Shown: positions 26,976 to 35,911 of the stretch, in pieces
Layout of the letters: each line of letters opens with the position of its first letter
How positions within the stretch are numbered: position 1 is the first letter of the stretch
Assembly (NCBI GenBank): GCA_016743235.1
Contig: VRZD01000012.1
Coordinates: 1 to 64,000 of the forward strand
Direction of reading: 5' to 3'
DNA length: 64,000 bases
Origin: Pantanalinema sp. GBBB05
GTDB lineage: Bacteria; Cyanobacteriota; Cyanobacteriia; Leptolyngbyales; Leptolyngbyaceae
Made by a program: the position numbers and the translations under genes
Notes under the pieces: generated by a model
Seen by the model: the letters and a program-made list of their open reading frames with translations, nothing else
Told to the model about the DNA's origin: nothing
Databases searched by the model: none

Positions 26976-28877
26976 TTAGTGCTGGGCTAACCGTTCACTG
27001 AAATACTGCCGATACAATTTAAACCGTGATGTCACCCGATTGCCATGCAACTGCACTAACCCAAGGCTATGGAGCTTAAAGGCTAAAACCGACTCTAACT
27101 CGATCGGTTCATCGGCAGCTACTACCCAACTTAAGGCAGTTGCCAATTTCGGATGTTGTTGTAAATTCCACAGGTGGCGCCGTAAGTGATCACCATAAAT
27201 CCCTGCTTCCGTCGGGGCAGCAGCAAGTAATTCTGCCAGTGTCAGTTGCTGTTGTGCCAGGTGATAGAACGCTAGCCGGATCAGATAAGGATGTCCGCCG
27301 ACAATCCGCATCAGTTGCTCGACTTGGGATAACTGCCAGTTCAACCTATGCCGTTCTGATAAATCCAACACTTGCTCTGGACTGAACTCCGATAGCTCGA
27401 TCGGCAACCCAACATTAAACGGTGACTGATTCACATCCAGAGGAATGTAGACCTCCGTGGAATGCACGATCACTAGGCGCAATTTTTCCCACAAGCCACT
27501 CCCACTATCGCCATACCCTGCTTCCTCATACCAGGCTCGCAGTAGTCCAAAGAAGTCATCCGCGATCGTCGGGTACTGAAAAATTCGATCGACTTCATCC
27601 AAACCTAATACCAATGGCGTATCGCTTTCTGACAACAAACAGTCTTCAAAGTAAGCGGTACAGTTATCTTTACTGCCAAACGTATCCGACCAGTAATGAT
27701 CCACAGCATGGGGCGATCGCAACTTCCGGGCAACCCGGCTACAAAACCATTGCAAAAACTGATTCAAGTTCGCAAACACACTGGCATCGGCATGCTGAAA
27801 GCTCAGGGGCACCGTGGCATAGCCTTGCTCCCTTGCCTGCTGCAAGATTCTGGACATTAAGGAAGTCTTGCCCATTTGCCGGGGGGCTTTAATCCGAATC
27901 AAGGTGCCCGGCTGCAAAATTTCTCGATAACACTGAGCTTCGTAGGGCGATCGTTCCACATAAAAGGCTGAATCTAACCGAACTTGTCCCTGAGGGAGTT
28001 CGGGATCAGCGACGGGTGTAGGAGCGGGTGGGGGAGGTAAGGGAGATAAGGGAGATGAGGAGGAAATTATTTCCCTACCTTGCCCCTCTTTTAGCCTCTC
28101 CCATTGCTTTTGCCCGGTTACGCAAGCTATGACCTGTTGGATGACTGGCTCGGTATCGCTTGGGCTGTACCAATCGAGTAGGGGGATGCCCTGGAGATAG
28201 TTGCGTAGATCATGGTTGAGGCGATCGTTGGGTAGGTCACCAACGCGAATGGGCAAGACGATGGGGCGACGGGTGTTACTACTGTCTTGCAAAAGTCTCA
28301 CCTGGCGTAACTCTTCGATCACCATTTCACTCACAGCTGCGTGGGGTGACAGCAGCAGTAAAAAATAGTCGCATTGCTGCAAGTTGGCGTAGATCTGCGT
28401 TAACCAGCGATCGATAGAAATCTCCTGATTAGAAATGGCATCAGGTACGGTGATGATGGCTTGATGTCCGGCAGTCGTAATGGCTTGATACAACTGGTTG
28501 GCTAAGGTGCAATCTGGCTCTTGGTTGCGATAGCTAATGAAGACTTGTTGGGGTAGCGAATCAGTCGGGGATTGGGCGAGCGAAAATTTCTCTAACAGAG
28601 AATGAGAGCGATCGCCGGACTGCCGCTGGACTACTCGTTCTAATGCGCCCCGAAATTTCTTTTTGGTGACTTTCTCCCCACAGACAGTAGATAACTTCTG
28701 CCAGAGTTTGTAACCTACGGATTTTTCTACATATTCTGGATTCAAGGGATAAATCTCATCATAAGTCCGTCCTTCCCAAGAACCAATAAATACTTCTCGT
28801 TCTAAGTCATTTAATCGCTTGCCCGTGTGCTGATAAATTAAGCGATCAGCAAGTTCTAATGCTTCCCTAACATCCAT
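26976..28877 (-). CDS. HTH (vMAP-M9-like)-TIR-AAA protein
   Basis: A 633-residue protein with three modules. Residues 1-82 match the HTH-like vMAP-M9 domain common at the N-terminus of cyanobacterial STAND-type proteins (RLNDLEREVFIGSWEGRTYDEI, then VGYKLWQKLS and GEKVTKKKFRG). Residues 111-255 are a TIR domain: QVFISYRNQEPD start, FLLLLSPHAAVSEMVIEELRQ with the Glu 188/189 pair at the NADase catalytic position. A Pro/Ser-rich linker (272-290) leads to an AAA_35-type ATPase with Walker A IKAPRQMGKTS (329-339) and a VLGLDEVDRI Walker B. The layout resembles nucleotide-gated signalling or defence proteins. Activity is inferred, not shown. Confidence 0.85.
   Translation of the reverse strand: MDVREALELADRLIYQHTGKRLNDLEREVFIGSWEGRTYDEIYPLNPEYVEKSVGYKLWQKLSTVCGEKVTKKKFRGALERVVQRQSGDRSHSLLEKFSLAQSPTDSLPQQVFISYRNQEPDCTLANQLYQAITTAGHQAIITVPDAISNQEISIDRWLTQIYANLQQCDYFLLLLSPHAAVSEMVIEELRQVRLLQDSSNTRRPIVLPIRVGDLPNDRLNHDLRNYLQGIPLLDWYSPSDTEPVIQQVIACVTGQKQWERLKEGQGREIISSSSPLSPLPPPPAPTPVADPELPQGQVRLDSAFYVERSPYEAQCYREILQPGTLIRIKAPRQMGKTSLMSRILQQAREQGYATVPLSFQHADASVFANLNQFLQWFCSRVARKLRSPHAVDHYWSDTFGSKDNCTAYFEDCLLSESDTPLVLGLDEVDRIFQYPTIADDFFGLLRAWYEEAGYGDSGSGLWEKLRLVIVHSTEVYIPLDVNQSPFNVGLPIELSEFSPEQVLDLSERHRLNWQLSQVEQLMRIVGGHPYLIRLAFYHLAQQQLTLAELLAAAPTEAGIYGDHLRRHLWNLQQHPKLATALSWVVAADEPIELESVLAFKLHSLGLVQLHGNRVTSRFKLYRQYFSERLAQH
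28021..28063. repeat. Dispersed G-rich repeat inside the TIR-AAA gene
   Basis: On + the tract reads as G-runs separated by A/T (GGGTGGGGGAGG, then GGGAGAT repeats). In the minus-strand gene it encodes SSSSPLSPLPPPPAP, the linker between TIR and AAA modules. The frame is kept. Confidence 0.65.
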
Positions 28878-29595
28878 AGCGATCCAGAACCAACCTCAAT
28901 TTTCAGGATAAAAACAAGGCTCAAAGAGTTTAGCGAACCAACGGGTTCAATCTTTGGAGCGGCTAATGTTAATTCACTAATCAGCGTCTGAACTAATCCA
29001 TCTTAAGTACTATCTTTGTTTCAAGATGGATTTTGAGAACAGCATATCTCAGCCAATAGAGTTAACTTGATAATGGTTTTGTCTCTCAATAAAAATTTAA
29101 GTGATAGTCAAGCTGATCGAGCTATTTCGGGGTTGACGGGTAATGTTCTATCAAACTGGAATACTACTTACCTGGGGTAATTCGTTAGAGTAAATGAGTA
29201 GGCTATTGGCTAATTTTTATTCCGTCTTAATTATAAAAAAACTGGAATTCTCTATTTCTGATCCGGATCACAAACAGTCGATCGATATAAATAGAAGTTT
29301 CCTGATCATCTCATACTGATGATGTATTTGTGATTAATCAGTAGATCTTTCGTGGTTTTAATGAGGTTTTGTGAGCTATGAATTAGTTATAAGAAGATGA
29401 GCTTTTATGAGGTTTTCATGTCACAGATTTGGTTGATCGAGATCACAAGAAGTTAGGTAAATCTCATGAGCTTTTCTGGTTCTCATTTAATGAAATTTTC
29501 GCGAAGCTAAGACTATGAACGTTTGAAACAAATTCAGCTCTCCAGCAGCAAACCAAACGATTCAACTGTGCTTCGATTGGCTAGAGGAAACTGTT
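28878..29595. other. AT-rich divergent region, 718 bases
   Basis: No gene or tRNA recognised. The region is clearly more AT-rich than its neighbours and should hold the promoters of the TIR-AAA operon (left) and the HD-domain gene (right), plus the inverted repeat at 28995-29032. The GAGGAAA before 29596 is the ribosome binding site of the HD gene. Confidence 0.45.
28995..29032. repeat. 10-bp inverted repeat upstream of the TIR-AAA operon
   Basis: AATCCATCTT (28995-29004) pairs exactly with AAGATGGATT (29023-29032), spacer 18 bases, followed by TT on + and preceded by A-rich sequence. It lies 118 bases upstream of the TIR-AAA start, so it could be an operator, a leader hairpin or a terminator. 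Confidence 0.5.
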
Positions 29596-30678
29596 ATGTA
29601 TACCCCCACTGAGTTTGTTATTCGTCGCTGTACAGAATCGTTGCAAGCAGGCTACCATCAGATTTATGGCGTTCAGAAACCGGAATACGCTGACTTAATC
29701 GAGTGGGTGGCAACCACAGCTCTAGACGCGATCGCAACGAGTGATGCTCTCTATCACAACGTAGAACACACCATTTTGGTGGCGGAAATGGGGCAGGAAA
29801 TTCTGCGGGGTAAGCAACTGCGGGAAGGTAATGTCACTTGCCATGAATGGCTGACGTTTATGATTGCCCTCCTGTGCCATGACATTGGTTACGTCAAGGG
29901 CGTCTGCCAGCACGATCAGCCTGCTGAGCGGATCTTTGCTACGGGTGTAGATGATGCGGTAATTACCCTGCCGCTAGGGGCAACGGATGCGAGTCTGACT
30001 CCCTACCATGTCGATCGCAGCCAGCGGTTTGTCACAGAAAACTTCAGTAGCCATCCCCTAATTGATGTGGCTGCGATCGTCCAGCAGATTGAACTCACCC
30101 GATTTCCCGTCCCCGATGCGCCAGAGTACCGCAAGACAGGGAGCTATGCCGGACTGGCTCGGGCGGCTGATTTAATTGGTCAATTAAGTGATCCTCGCTA
30201 TCTGGATAAACTCCCAGCCCTATTTCATGAATTTGAGGAAGTGGGAACAACCAAAGCTTTGGGTTACAACCATCCTGCCGATTTACGGGCTAGCTATCCC
30301 AAGTTCTTTCGTCATGTTGTCAGTCCCTATCTGGTGGATGGCATTCGTTACTTGGGGATGACTCGTCAAGGCAGACATATTCTGGCAAACCTGTACGCGA
30401 ATGTGGTGCAAGTGGAACGAGAGCAAAAAGCGGCATCCGTTGATACAGCCCATGCGAATCCGGTGCTAGAGGAATCCCGTTCAGCCAATGCTGTGCCTGA
30501 ATCTACTAGTTTTGGCATTCCGGCGGCTCAACCGACGAGCTATCGCTTGTTCTGGGGCGAGTTTGATACAGACACAACCTCTAATCCGTTAGGCGTGTGG
30601 GCGGATGCACCCAGTAGACCTCTGGAACCGAGCGATCGCCCGCTTGGTATGCCTTACTTCATCCCGAAACAGCTCTAA
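29596..30678 (+). CDS. HD-domain metalloprotein (Npun_R2479-like)
   Basis: A 360-residue soluble protein of the HD superfamily. The metal-binding motifs are YHNVEHTILVAEMGQ and LLCHDIGYVKG, with later LTRFP and ADLIGQL. This is the layout of a cyanobacteria-wide HD family (named after Npun_R2479); many HD proteins hydrolyse cyclic nucleotides or nucleotide derivatives, but the substrate here is unknown. The last 70 residues are low-complexity, then WGEFDTDTTSNPLG. It faces away from the TIR-AAA operon, a possible functional neighbour. Confidence 0.85.
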   Translation: MYTPTEFVIRRCTESLQAGYHQIYGVQKPEYADLIEWVATTALDAIATSDALYHNVEHTILVAEMGQEILRGKQLREGNVTCHEWLTFMIALLCHDIGYVKGVCQHDQPAERIFATGVDDAVITLPLGATDASLTPYHVDRSQRFVTENFSSHPLIDVAAIVQQIELTRFPVPDAPEYRKTGSYAGLARAADLIGQLSDPRYLDKLPALFHEFEEVGTTKALGYNHPADLRASYPKFFRHVVSPYLVDGIRYLGMTRQGRHILANLYANVVQVEREQKAASVDTAHANPVLEESRSANAVPESTSFGIPAAQPTSYRLFWGEFDTDTTSNPLGVWADAPSRPLEPSDRPLGMPYFIPKQL

Positions 30679-30682
30679 AATC

Positions 30683-30997
30683 TTAATCATCCAAAATCCA
30701 TTCCGATGCCCGCTCACCCAGTTCTAAGGGAATACTGACGGCTCTCCCTAAGCGGGGGCGATCGCGGGTTTTTTCGATGTAGTTTCTTACTGTTTCCGTA
30801 CTATCCCAGGCGACGAGATAGCTGGCAATGGCATCCAGATGGGCTAAATATTCTGCTTCCGTCATCGGAAAGGAGACCTGTTCCAGATACTTCCACATCA
30901 CCAACACAAATACTTTCCGCTGGATGCGGCGCAATTGCAGGTCATAGGAGCAACCCCATTTATTCAGGATGATCTGGCGTAACTCTTGTCCGGTCAT
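30683..30997 (-). CDS. DUF3067 family protein
   Basis: About 104 residues from the ATG at 30997, which gives the family's usual MTGQELRQIIL start; the frame continues to 31057 but those 20 residues are not typical. Recognisable parts are NKWGCSYDLQLRR, VFVLVMWKYLEQ.SFP and AEYLAHLDAIA. DUF3067 is conserved in cyanobacteria and plastids and has no established function. It converges with the HD gene (4-base gap). Confidence 0.82.
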   Translation of the reverse strand: MTGQELRQIILNKWGCSYDLQLRRIQRKVFVLVMWKYLEQVSFPMTEAEYLAHLDAIASYLVAWDSTETVRNYIEKTRDRPRLGRAVSIPLELGERASEWILDD

Positions 30998-31372
30998 AAC
31001 AGGGCTAGCAACTGGCTGGCAAAATTCAGCATAACGGTTTCCGGCGATCACCATCATGGGAAGCTGGGACTGGATCCAGCTGGATCGATCTCCTTAATAT
31101 TTCGTATCACTTTTAGGGATCCGGACTTAGCTATGATTTCTAGCGACACGAAATGTAATAATTTACCGTATAGAAGCTACAAACGGCATCCATAGGAAAT
31201 TGTTGCGGTTCTTGCGATTCGCATAGCGACTTGCCTTGGTGGAATTGCGATCGAGGCTTAATCTAGCAGAGGGTGACCTGCGGTATTAAGCCACTCTGAT
31301 TCCAAGCTCACGATCGTGAGTGATTGCCCAGTGCTTGCTAAGACTCCTTCATCAGAGAACCTAGACCTAGTC
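30998..31372. other. Divergent region upstream of petC
   Basis: No gene seen. It should contain the petCA promoter and leader. The frame of PetC remains open to 31316 but the conserved start is at 31373. Confidence 0.45.
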
Positions 31373-31912
31373 ATGACTCAAATTTCTGGATCCTCAGACG
31401 TCCCTGATATGGGTCGTCGCCAATTCATGAACTTACTCACCTTCGGGGCCATTACGGGGACAGCTCTCGGTGCCCTGTATCCCGTGGTTAAGTATTTCAT
31501 TCCTCCCTCTTCTGGTGGTGCTGGTGGTGGCGTCACTGCCAAAGATGCGTTGGGAAATGATGTCCTTGTGAGTGATTTCCTGGCAAGCCACAACGCGGGA
31601 GACCATGTGTTAGCTCAAGGGCTAAAGGGTGACCCCACCTACATTGTGGTCAAAGAAGACAAGGCGATCGCTGACTTTGGCATTAACGCAGTTTGTACTC
31701 ACCTGGGCTGCGTCGTTCCCTGGAATGCCGCTGAGAACAAGTTTATGTGTCCTTGCCATGGCTCCCAGTACAACAGCGAAGGAAAGGTGGTCCGGGGTCC
31801 AGCTCCTCTGTCTCTGGCACTGGTTCATGCCACTGTTGCCGACGACAAGGTGAACTTTACTAACTGGACTGAAACTGACTTCCGTACCGGCGAAGATCCC
31901 TGGTGGGCATAA
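31373..31912 (+). CDS. petC: Rieske iron-sulfur protein of cytochrome b6f
   Basis: Transfers electrons from plastoquinol to cytochrome f; anchored in the thylakoid membrane by one N-terminal helix, with the 2Fe-2S domain in the lumen. At 179 residues it has the twin-Arg start [17 protein letters not shown], the Gly hinge (SSGGAGGG) and the cluster motifs CTHLGC (Cys 108, His 110) and CPCHGSQY (Cys 126, His 129). The ATG at 31373 matches the family. It is followed closely by petA, the usual cyanobacterial petCA operon. Confidence 0.98.
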   Translation: MTQISGSSDVPDMGRRQFMNLLTFGAITGTALGALYPVVKYFIPPSSGGAGGGVTAKDALGNDVLVSDFLASHNAGDHVLAQGLKGDPTYIVVKEDKAIADFGINAVCTHLGCVVPWNAAENKFMCPCHGSQYNSEGKVVRGPAPLSLALVHATVADDKVNFTNWTETDFRTGEDPWWA

Positions 31913-31964
31913 GCACCCTCGCCGATTCGCTGATCCTAATTGGCTACTGAGACACTGCAACCAA

Positions 31965-32948
31965 ATGAGAAATTCTTCTTTATCCCTGTTATTCCGCCGT
32001 CCGGCGATCGCGCTTAAGCCGGCGTTAATGGCGATCGTGGCAATCACCGTTTTTATAGCGGGAAACTTTGCCTTCCCACAATCCGCCGCGGCTTATCCTG
32101 TGTTTGCTCAACAAGCTTACAAAAACCCTCGGGAAGCAACCGGACGAATTGTTTGTGCCAACTGCCACTTGGCAGCTAAACCGACTCAAGTCGAAGTGCC
32201 TCAAGCCGTGCTGCCCGACACGGTATTTGAAGCTGTGGTGAAAATTCCCTACGACACTAGTGTGCAGCAGGTCGTGGGTAATGGTGAGAAAGGTCCCTTA
32301 AATGTTGGTGCCGTTGTGATGCTGCCAGAAGGCTTCAAGCTGGCACCCGAAGACCGGATTCCCGAAGAATTACAAGAAAAGGTGCAAGACCTTTACTACC
32401 AACCCTATAGCGAAGATCAAGAAAATATCATCGTTGTGGGTCCGCTACCAGGTGAGCAGTATCAGGAAATTGTGTTCCCGATTCTCTCTCCTGATCCTAA
32501 CCAAGATAAATCAGTTCACTTTGGTAAGTATTCGGTGCATGTCGGTGGCAACCGGGGGCGCGGTCAAGTTTACCCCAACGGTGAAAAGAGCAATAACACC
32601 GTCTACAACGCATCGGCGGCAGGTCAAGTGAGCCAAATTGCTAAGCCTGAAGATGGTGGTTATGAAGTCACCATTCAAACGGCTGATGGCAGCACTGTGG
32701 TGGATACCATTCCTCCCGGTCCCGATCTGATCGTGGCTGAAGGACAAGAAGTCAAGGCGGGTGATGCACTAACGGCTAATCCCAATGTGGGTGGCTTTGG
32801 TCAAGTGGATGCGGAAATCGTGCTACAAAGCCCCAATCGTGTCGCTGGACTGTTAGCATTCTTCGCGATCGTGGTGATTTCTCAAATCATGCTGGTGCTG
32901 AAGAAGAAGCAGATCGAGCGGGTGCAAGAAGCTGAAATGGAATTCTAA
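31965..32948 (+). CDS. petA: Cytochrome f
   Basis: c-type cytochrome of the b6f complex that passes electrons to plastocyanin or cytochrome c6. The 327 residues have a Sec signal ending at AAA, so the mature protein begins with Tyr 44 whose amino group ligates haem; the CANCH haem motif is at 64-68. A C-terminal membrane anchor ([19 protein letters not shown]) and basic KKKQIERVQ tail complete it. It follows petC by 52 bases and ends before a strong terminator. Confidence 0.99.
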   Translation: MRNSSLSLLFRRPAIALKPALMAIVAITVFIAGNFAFPQSAAAYPVFAQQAYKNPREATGRIVCANCHLAAKPTQVEVPQAVLPDTVFEAVVKIPYDTSVQQVVGNGEKGPLNVGAVVMLPEGFKLAPEDRIPEELQEKVQDLYYQPYSEDQENIIVVGPLPGEQYQEIVFPILSPDPNQDKSVHFGKYSVHVGGNRGRGQVYPNGEKSNNTVYNASAAGQVSQIAKPEDGGYEVTIQTADGSTVVDTIPPGPDLIVAEGQEVKAGDALTANPNVGGFGQVDAEIVLQSPNRVAGLLAFFAIVVISQIMLVLKKKQIERVQEAEMEF

Positions 32949-32978
32949 GCGCTTGCCACATTGATTTAATTAACTACA

Positions 32979-33005
32979 CAGGGTAGGAACTTCCTACCCT
33001 GTTTT
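32979..33005 (+). terminator. Terminator of the petCA operon
   Basis: CAGGGTAGGAA pairs with TTCCTACCCTG, followed by TTTT. Confidence 0.9.
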
Positions 33006-33037
33006 GCTATGCGCTGCTTACATACGTCATGCACAAC

Positions 33038-33067
33038 AAAGGGTGAGCCAACTACAGAACTCACCCT
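33038..33067 (-). terminator. Hairpin downstream of the small secreted protein gene
   Basis: AGGGTGAG and CTCACCCT form an 8-bp stem; on the minus strand it is followed by TTTGTTG. It lies 50 bases past the stop of the minus-strand gene at 33117. Confidence 0.6.
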
Positions 33068-33116
33068 CGACCTAAACTAGTTTTTCAAATAACCGAATAG
33101 TCAGTACTAGAGAACC

Positions 33117-33344
33117 TCACCGAGTTCCTGTGCCAGTTGACCCATTAGGGCTGCCCGATCCAGGTCCCTCATCAGGAGGGGTATATTGCCCTGCACTATT
33201 ACTTAAACTGCTGCGATCGTTTGAAGGATAATATTGTGCTCCTGACAGGTCGAACCCCAGCACTCTTGATGATGCTACTAGCTGAACACCAATCATTAAA
33301 GATATCACGCAGAGTGCTTGAGAGAAAGTACTCATGGGAGCCAA
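33117..33344 (-). CDS. Small secreted protein with Pro/Gly-rich tail
   Basis: About 75 residues from a TTG (or 72 from the ATG three codons on). A signal-peptide-like start (SQALCVISLMIGVQLVASS) is followed by a short polar region and a disordered PPDEGPGSGSPNG tail ending in GTGTR. Many cyanobacteria carry short exported proteins with this kind of Gly/Ser/Thr-Arg C-terminus. AAAGGT precedes the TTG; its own hairpin follows. No function known. Confidence 0.55.
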   Translation of the reverse strand: MAPMSTFSQALCVISLMIGVQLVASSRVLGFDLSGAQYYPSNDRSSLSNSAGQYTPPDEGPGSGSPNGSTGTGTR

Positions 33345-34063
33345 AAATGACCTTTATATTCCTCATTGTATGCTTGATAAGTGAATTTGAACAGTATATA
33401 TACTGAAATTTTATTAAATTACGTTGAAGCCATGTCTAGAAGATCCTTGACCCACTTCTGGGTTTTGAGTGGTTGGTCAGGACCTAAATGGAATAACCTG
33501 ATGACCTCATTAAGGGTTGCTCGGTCGATAGAATCAAGAGTAGAGCGGCTTGCTGATGAGTTCAGACAGACAGGCGAGTAGCAAAAGGCATGGGGCTGCT
33601 GAAGTTGATTGATAGTGCCTAGATACTCAGGTGGTGTCTAGACTACTTTACCTATTCTTCACATAGCCTTGAGCCAATGACTTCCCACTCTCGGATGAGT
33701 TAGTTAGTCAAGGCATTGACTACTTGGCTGATACATCTCTTTTCCCAACGATTTCTGTAAATCCGGCTAGTGACATACATATTCACACAATCCTCACAGC
33801 GCTGTCATAAAGATTTCAGTAAATTGAGTGAATAATTTGTGTAATTTATAACTTGCCACGATCGCATCCTACGTTAAGTACCTTTATGAACGTGGTCGTT
33901 TCTAGTGACTCTGTCTAGATTGTGAAGATAATCTCTACAGGAATCTATTTTCACCTAGCCTCCTGATCCATGAATCATTTGAGACTGGCTATAGCAGTAG
34001 TAGCTCTCAGTATCTTGCTCAACCTGACTTACTTGGGCTATTGAGTGGTGAGGTAATACTTTG
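33345..34063. other. AT-rich spacer, no confident gene
   Basis: A 66-residue + frame at 33381-33581 and a 24-codon + frame at 33970-34044 (one hydrophobic helix) are present but lack ribosome binding sites, so I do not call them genes. No RNA gene recognised. Confidence 0.4.
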
Positions 34064-35350
34064 CTAGCGCTGTCTTGGCGTAGGCTCTGATGCTTCCTTC
34101 AATGCTGCTACGACGATTTGGACTAGTTTAGCGGCAGCTCCGGCGGCTCCCCGAACTTGGCGCAAGCGGTTTGACATCTGTTGCAGTTGCTCTGGATGCG
34201 CCAACAATGTTAATGCTTGAGCTGCAACGTCTGCCGGTTGCAGCTGCCCGACTAATTCCGGCACAATTTCGGCTTTTGCCCAGATGTTGGGCCATGCGAG
34301 CAACCCAATCCGACGCAAAGCTAACCGATTGATCTGCTTGGCAAACCAGCGACCTACTCCAGGTAAATTGACGAGCAAACCCGGTAAGCCATCCCAGGCT
34401 CGCATAATATCCATTTGCTGAGTTGGTAATAGCACGATCATGGGCACGGCTAAAGCCCCAAGTTCAGCGGTATTGGCGCCGATCGTCGTTAAGCATAAAT
34501 CACATTGCGCCAACAGGTCATAGGCAGGGAATTCTGTCCACAAATCTATGTGCAGTCCCGTCGGAGTTTTCAGATAGGGTAGACCATTAGACTGAGGCGG
34601 CATGACCAATTCCGCCTGACCCCAACTAAATTGAGCGATCGCGGGATTGTGGTCTGGATCCGCAAATTTGGCTAATCCTGGCAGATCTAGGGTAGGAGCG
34701 ACAGGGATGCTAAATCGGATCTCTGGATGGCTCTGATGCATCTGCTCCGCGATCGCGAGACACAACGGTACCCCGAGGGAGAGTTTCATGGGTTTAGAGC
34801 CGGGAAGGAGTCCGATTAGGGGATGGGGGGATGAGGAAGACGAGGGAGATGGAGAGGATGGGGCAGCTTCGGCCATCAGGTCGCCGACGATCGTAAATTT
34901 AGGGGCAAACTTGGGGGGAATGCGATCGCAGACTTGAGCATTCATCACGCCGAAGCGATCAATCCAGCGATGCCAGCGGGCTTCCCATTCTGCGTAGATG
35001 ACGGTGCGGTAGCCGAGTCGTTTCCCGATCACCACAGGAAAAAACTGATCGCCCCCCAGGAATAAGACAACCCCCTGCGATCGCCAATCCCAATTTTCGG
35101 CAGTTCTCCCCCAAAGTAAAAATGGGAAAAAGTGTGATGCGGCTTGAACGCGATCGACTTCTGGATACCGCCGGGCGATCGCCGCTTCCTGACCACTGGC
35201 ATTAACGCAGGGTGATAGCACAACGGAAATCCGCACTTGAGCGCGATCGTCGCCCAACTGCCGCCGTAACTCGTGCACAACTGGCTTCACCCAGGTAGCT
35301 AACTCACCGGGTCCATTCGACAAAATTAGAATATCCACGGCACTGTTCAC
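34064..35350 (-). CDS. Lipid-A-disaccharide synthase-related glycosyltransferase
   Basis: A 428-residue GT-B protein of the cyanobacterial LpxB-related family, distinct from true LpxB. The start ILILSNGPGELATWVKPVV, then FLGGDQFFPVVIGKRLGYRT and the nucleotide-sugar site IGLLPGSKPMK and LTTIGANTAELGALAVPMIVLLPTQ, are visible. Between 'GDLMAEA' and 'IGLLPGS' a PSSPSPSSSSSPHP insert is encoded by a dispersed G-rich repeat. The acceptor is unknown. Confidence 0.85.
   Translation of the reverse strand: MNSAVDILILSNGPGELATWVKPVVHELRRQLGDDRAQVRISVVLSPCVNASGQEAAIARRYPEVDRVQAASHFFPFLLWGRTAENWDWRSQGVVLFLGGDQFFPVVIGKRLGYRTVIYAEWEARWHRWIDRFGVMNAQVCDRIPPKFAPKFTIVGDLMAEAAPSSPSPSSSSSPHPLIGLLPGSKPMKLSLGVPLCLAIAEQMHQSHPEIRFSIPVAPTLDLPGLAKFADPDHNPAIAQFSWGQAELVMPPQSNGLPYLKTPTGLHIDLWTEFPAYDLLAQCDLCLTTIGANTAELGALAVPMIVLLPTQQMDIMRAWDGLPGLLVNLPGVGRWFAKQINRLALRRIGLLAWPNIWAKAEIVPELVGQLQPADVAAQALTLLAHPEQLQQMSNRLRQVRGAAGAAAKLVQIVVAALKEASEPTPRQR
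34818..34863. repeat. Dispersed G-rich repeat inside the LpxB-related gene
   Basis: On + : AGGGGATGGGGGGATGAGGA followed by GAGGGAGATGGAGAGGATGGG. In frame in the minus-strand gene, encoding a Ser/Pro stretch directly before the IGLLPGS motif. Nearly identical to the tract at 60608-60658. Confidence 0.8.
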
Positions 35351-35405
35351 GGATTAGCCCTCTCACACCTTCCGCTACAATACAGGCACTTCTAGATTAA
35401 CGACT

Positions 35406-35906
35406 ATGCCTGATGCTGCGATCGTGCGTTCAGCGACCCCAGATGATATTCCAGCCTTATTTACCTTGATTCAGGCGCTAGCAGAGTACGAAAACCTGTC
35501 TCATACAGTCACTGGTAATTCAGAATTACTCCATCAGCATTTGTTGGGCGATCGTGCCTTTGCTCAGGCGATCGTGGCTGAGGTGAACAACCAGATCGTT
35601 GGCTACATCTTATTTTTCTATACTTATTCCACCTTTTTAACCAAACCAGGAATTTATCTAGAAGATCTGTTTGTGTTGCCAGAGTATCGTCGTCAGGGAT
35701 TGGGCACCACATTACTCACATATCTAGCCCAACGAGCCGTTTCAGAAGATTGCGGTCGTCTAGAGTGGAGCGTTTTAGATTGGAATCAACCGGCGATCGC
35801 CTTTTATCAAGGTCTTGGTGCCGATATATTACCGGACTGGCGCACTTGCCGAGTCACAGGGGCAGCGCTAAGTCAATTAGCAGCGACTCAAGCGACAAAC
35901 TCCTAA
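35406..35906 (+). CDS. GNAT acetyltransferase, diamine/thialysine acetyltransferase-like
   Basis: A 166-residue GNAT protein. It carries the acetyl-CoA motif RRQGLGTTLL and the SSAT-like phrases GIYLEDLFVLPEYR, LEWSVLDWNQPAIAFYQGLGA and a final WRTCRV. Such proteins acetylate polyamines or aminoethyl-lysine analogues; substrate not established here. It is divergent from the LpxB-related gene and converges with the CAX gene (5-base gap). Confidence 0.9.
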   Translation: MPDAAIVRSATPDDIPALFTLIQALAEYENLSHTVTGNSELLHQHLLGDRAFAQAIVAEVNNQIVGYILFFYTYSTFLTKPGIYLEDLFVLPEYRRQGLGTTLLTYLAQRAVSEDCGRLEWSVLDWNQPAIAFYQGLGADILPDWRTCRVTGAALSQLAATQATNS

Positions 35907-35911
35907 AGCGT

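Noticed and set aside
27422..27892. 156-residue + frame inside the TIR-AAA gene
   Set aside because: Antisense to the conserved AAA domain; composition is that of a shadow frame.
28878..29595. tRNA or stable RNA gene in the long AT-rich spacer
   Set aside because: I found no T-arm consensus with matching stems; the GGTTCAATC at 28949 has no supporting stem.
33381..33581. 66-residue + frame
   Set aside because: No start signal, unusual composition, no family recognised.
33970..34044. 24-residue single-helix peptide on +
   Set aside because: Plausible membrane helix but no ribosome binding site and no recognised family.
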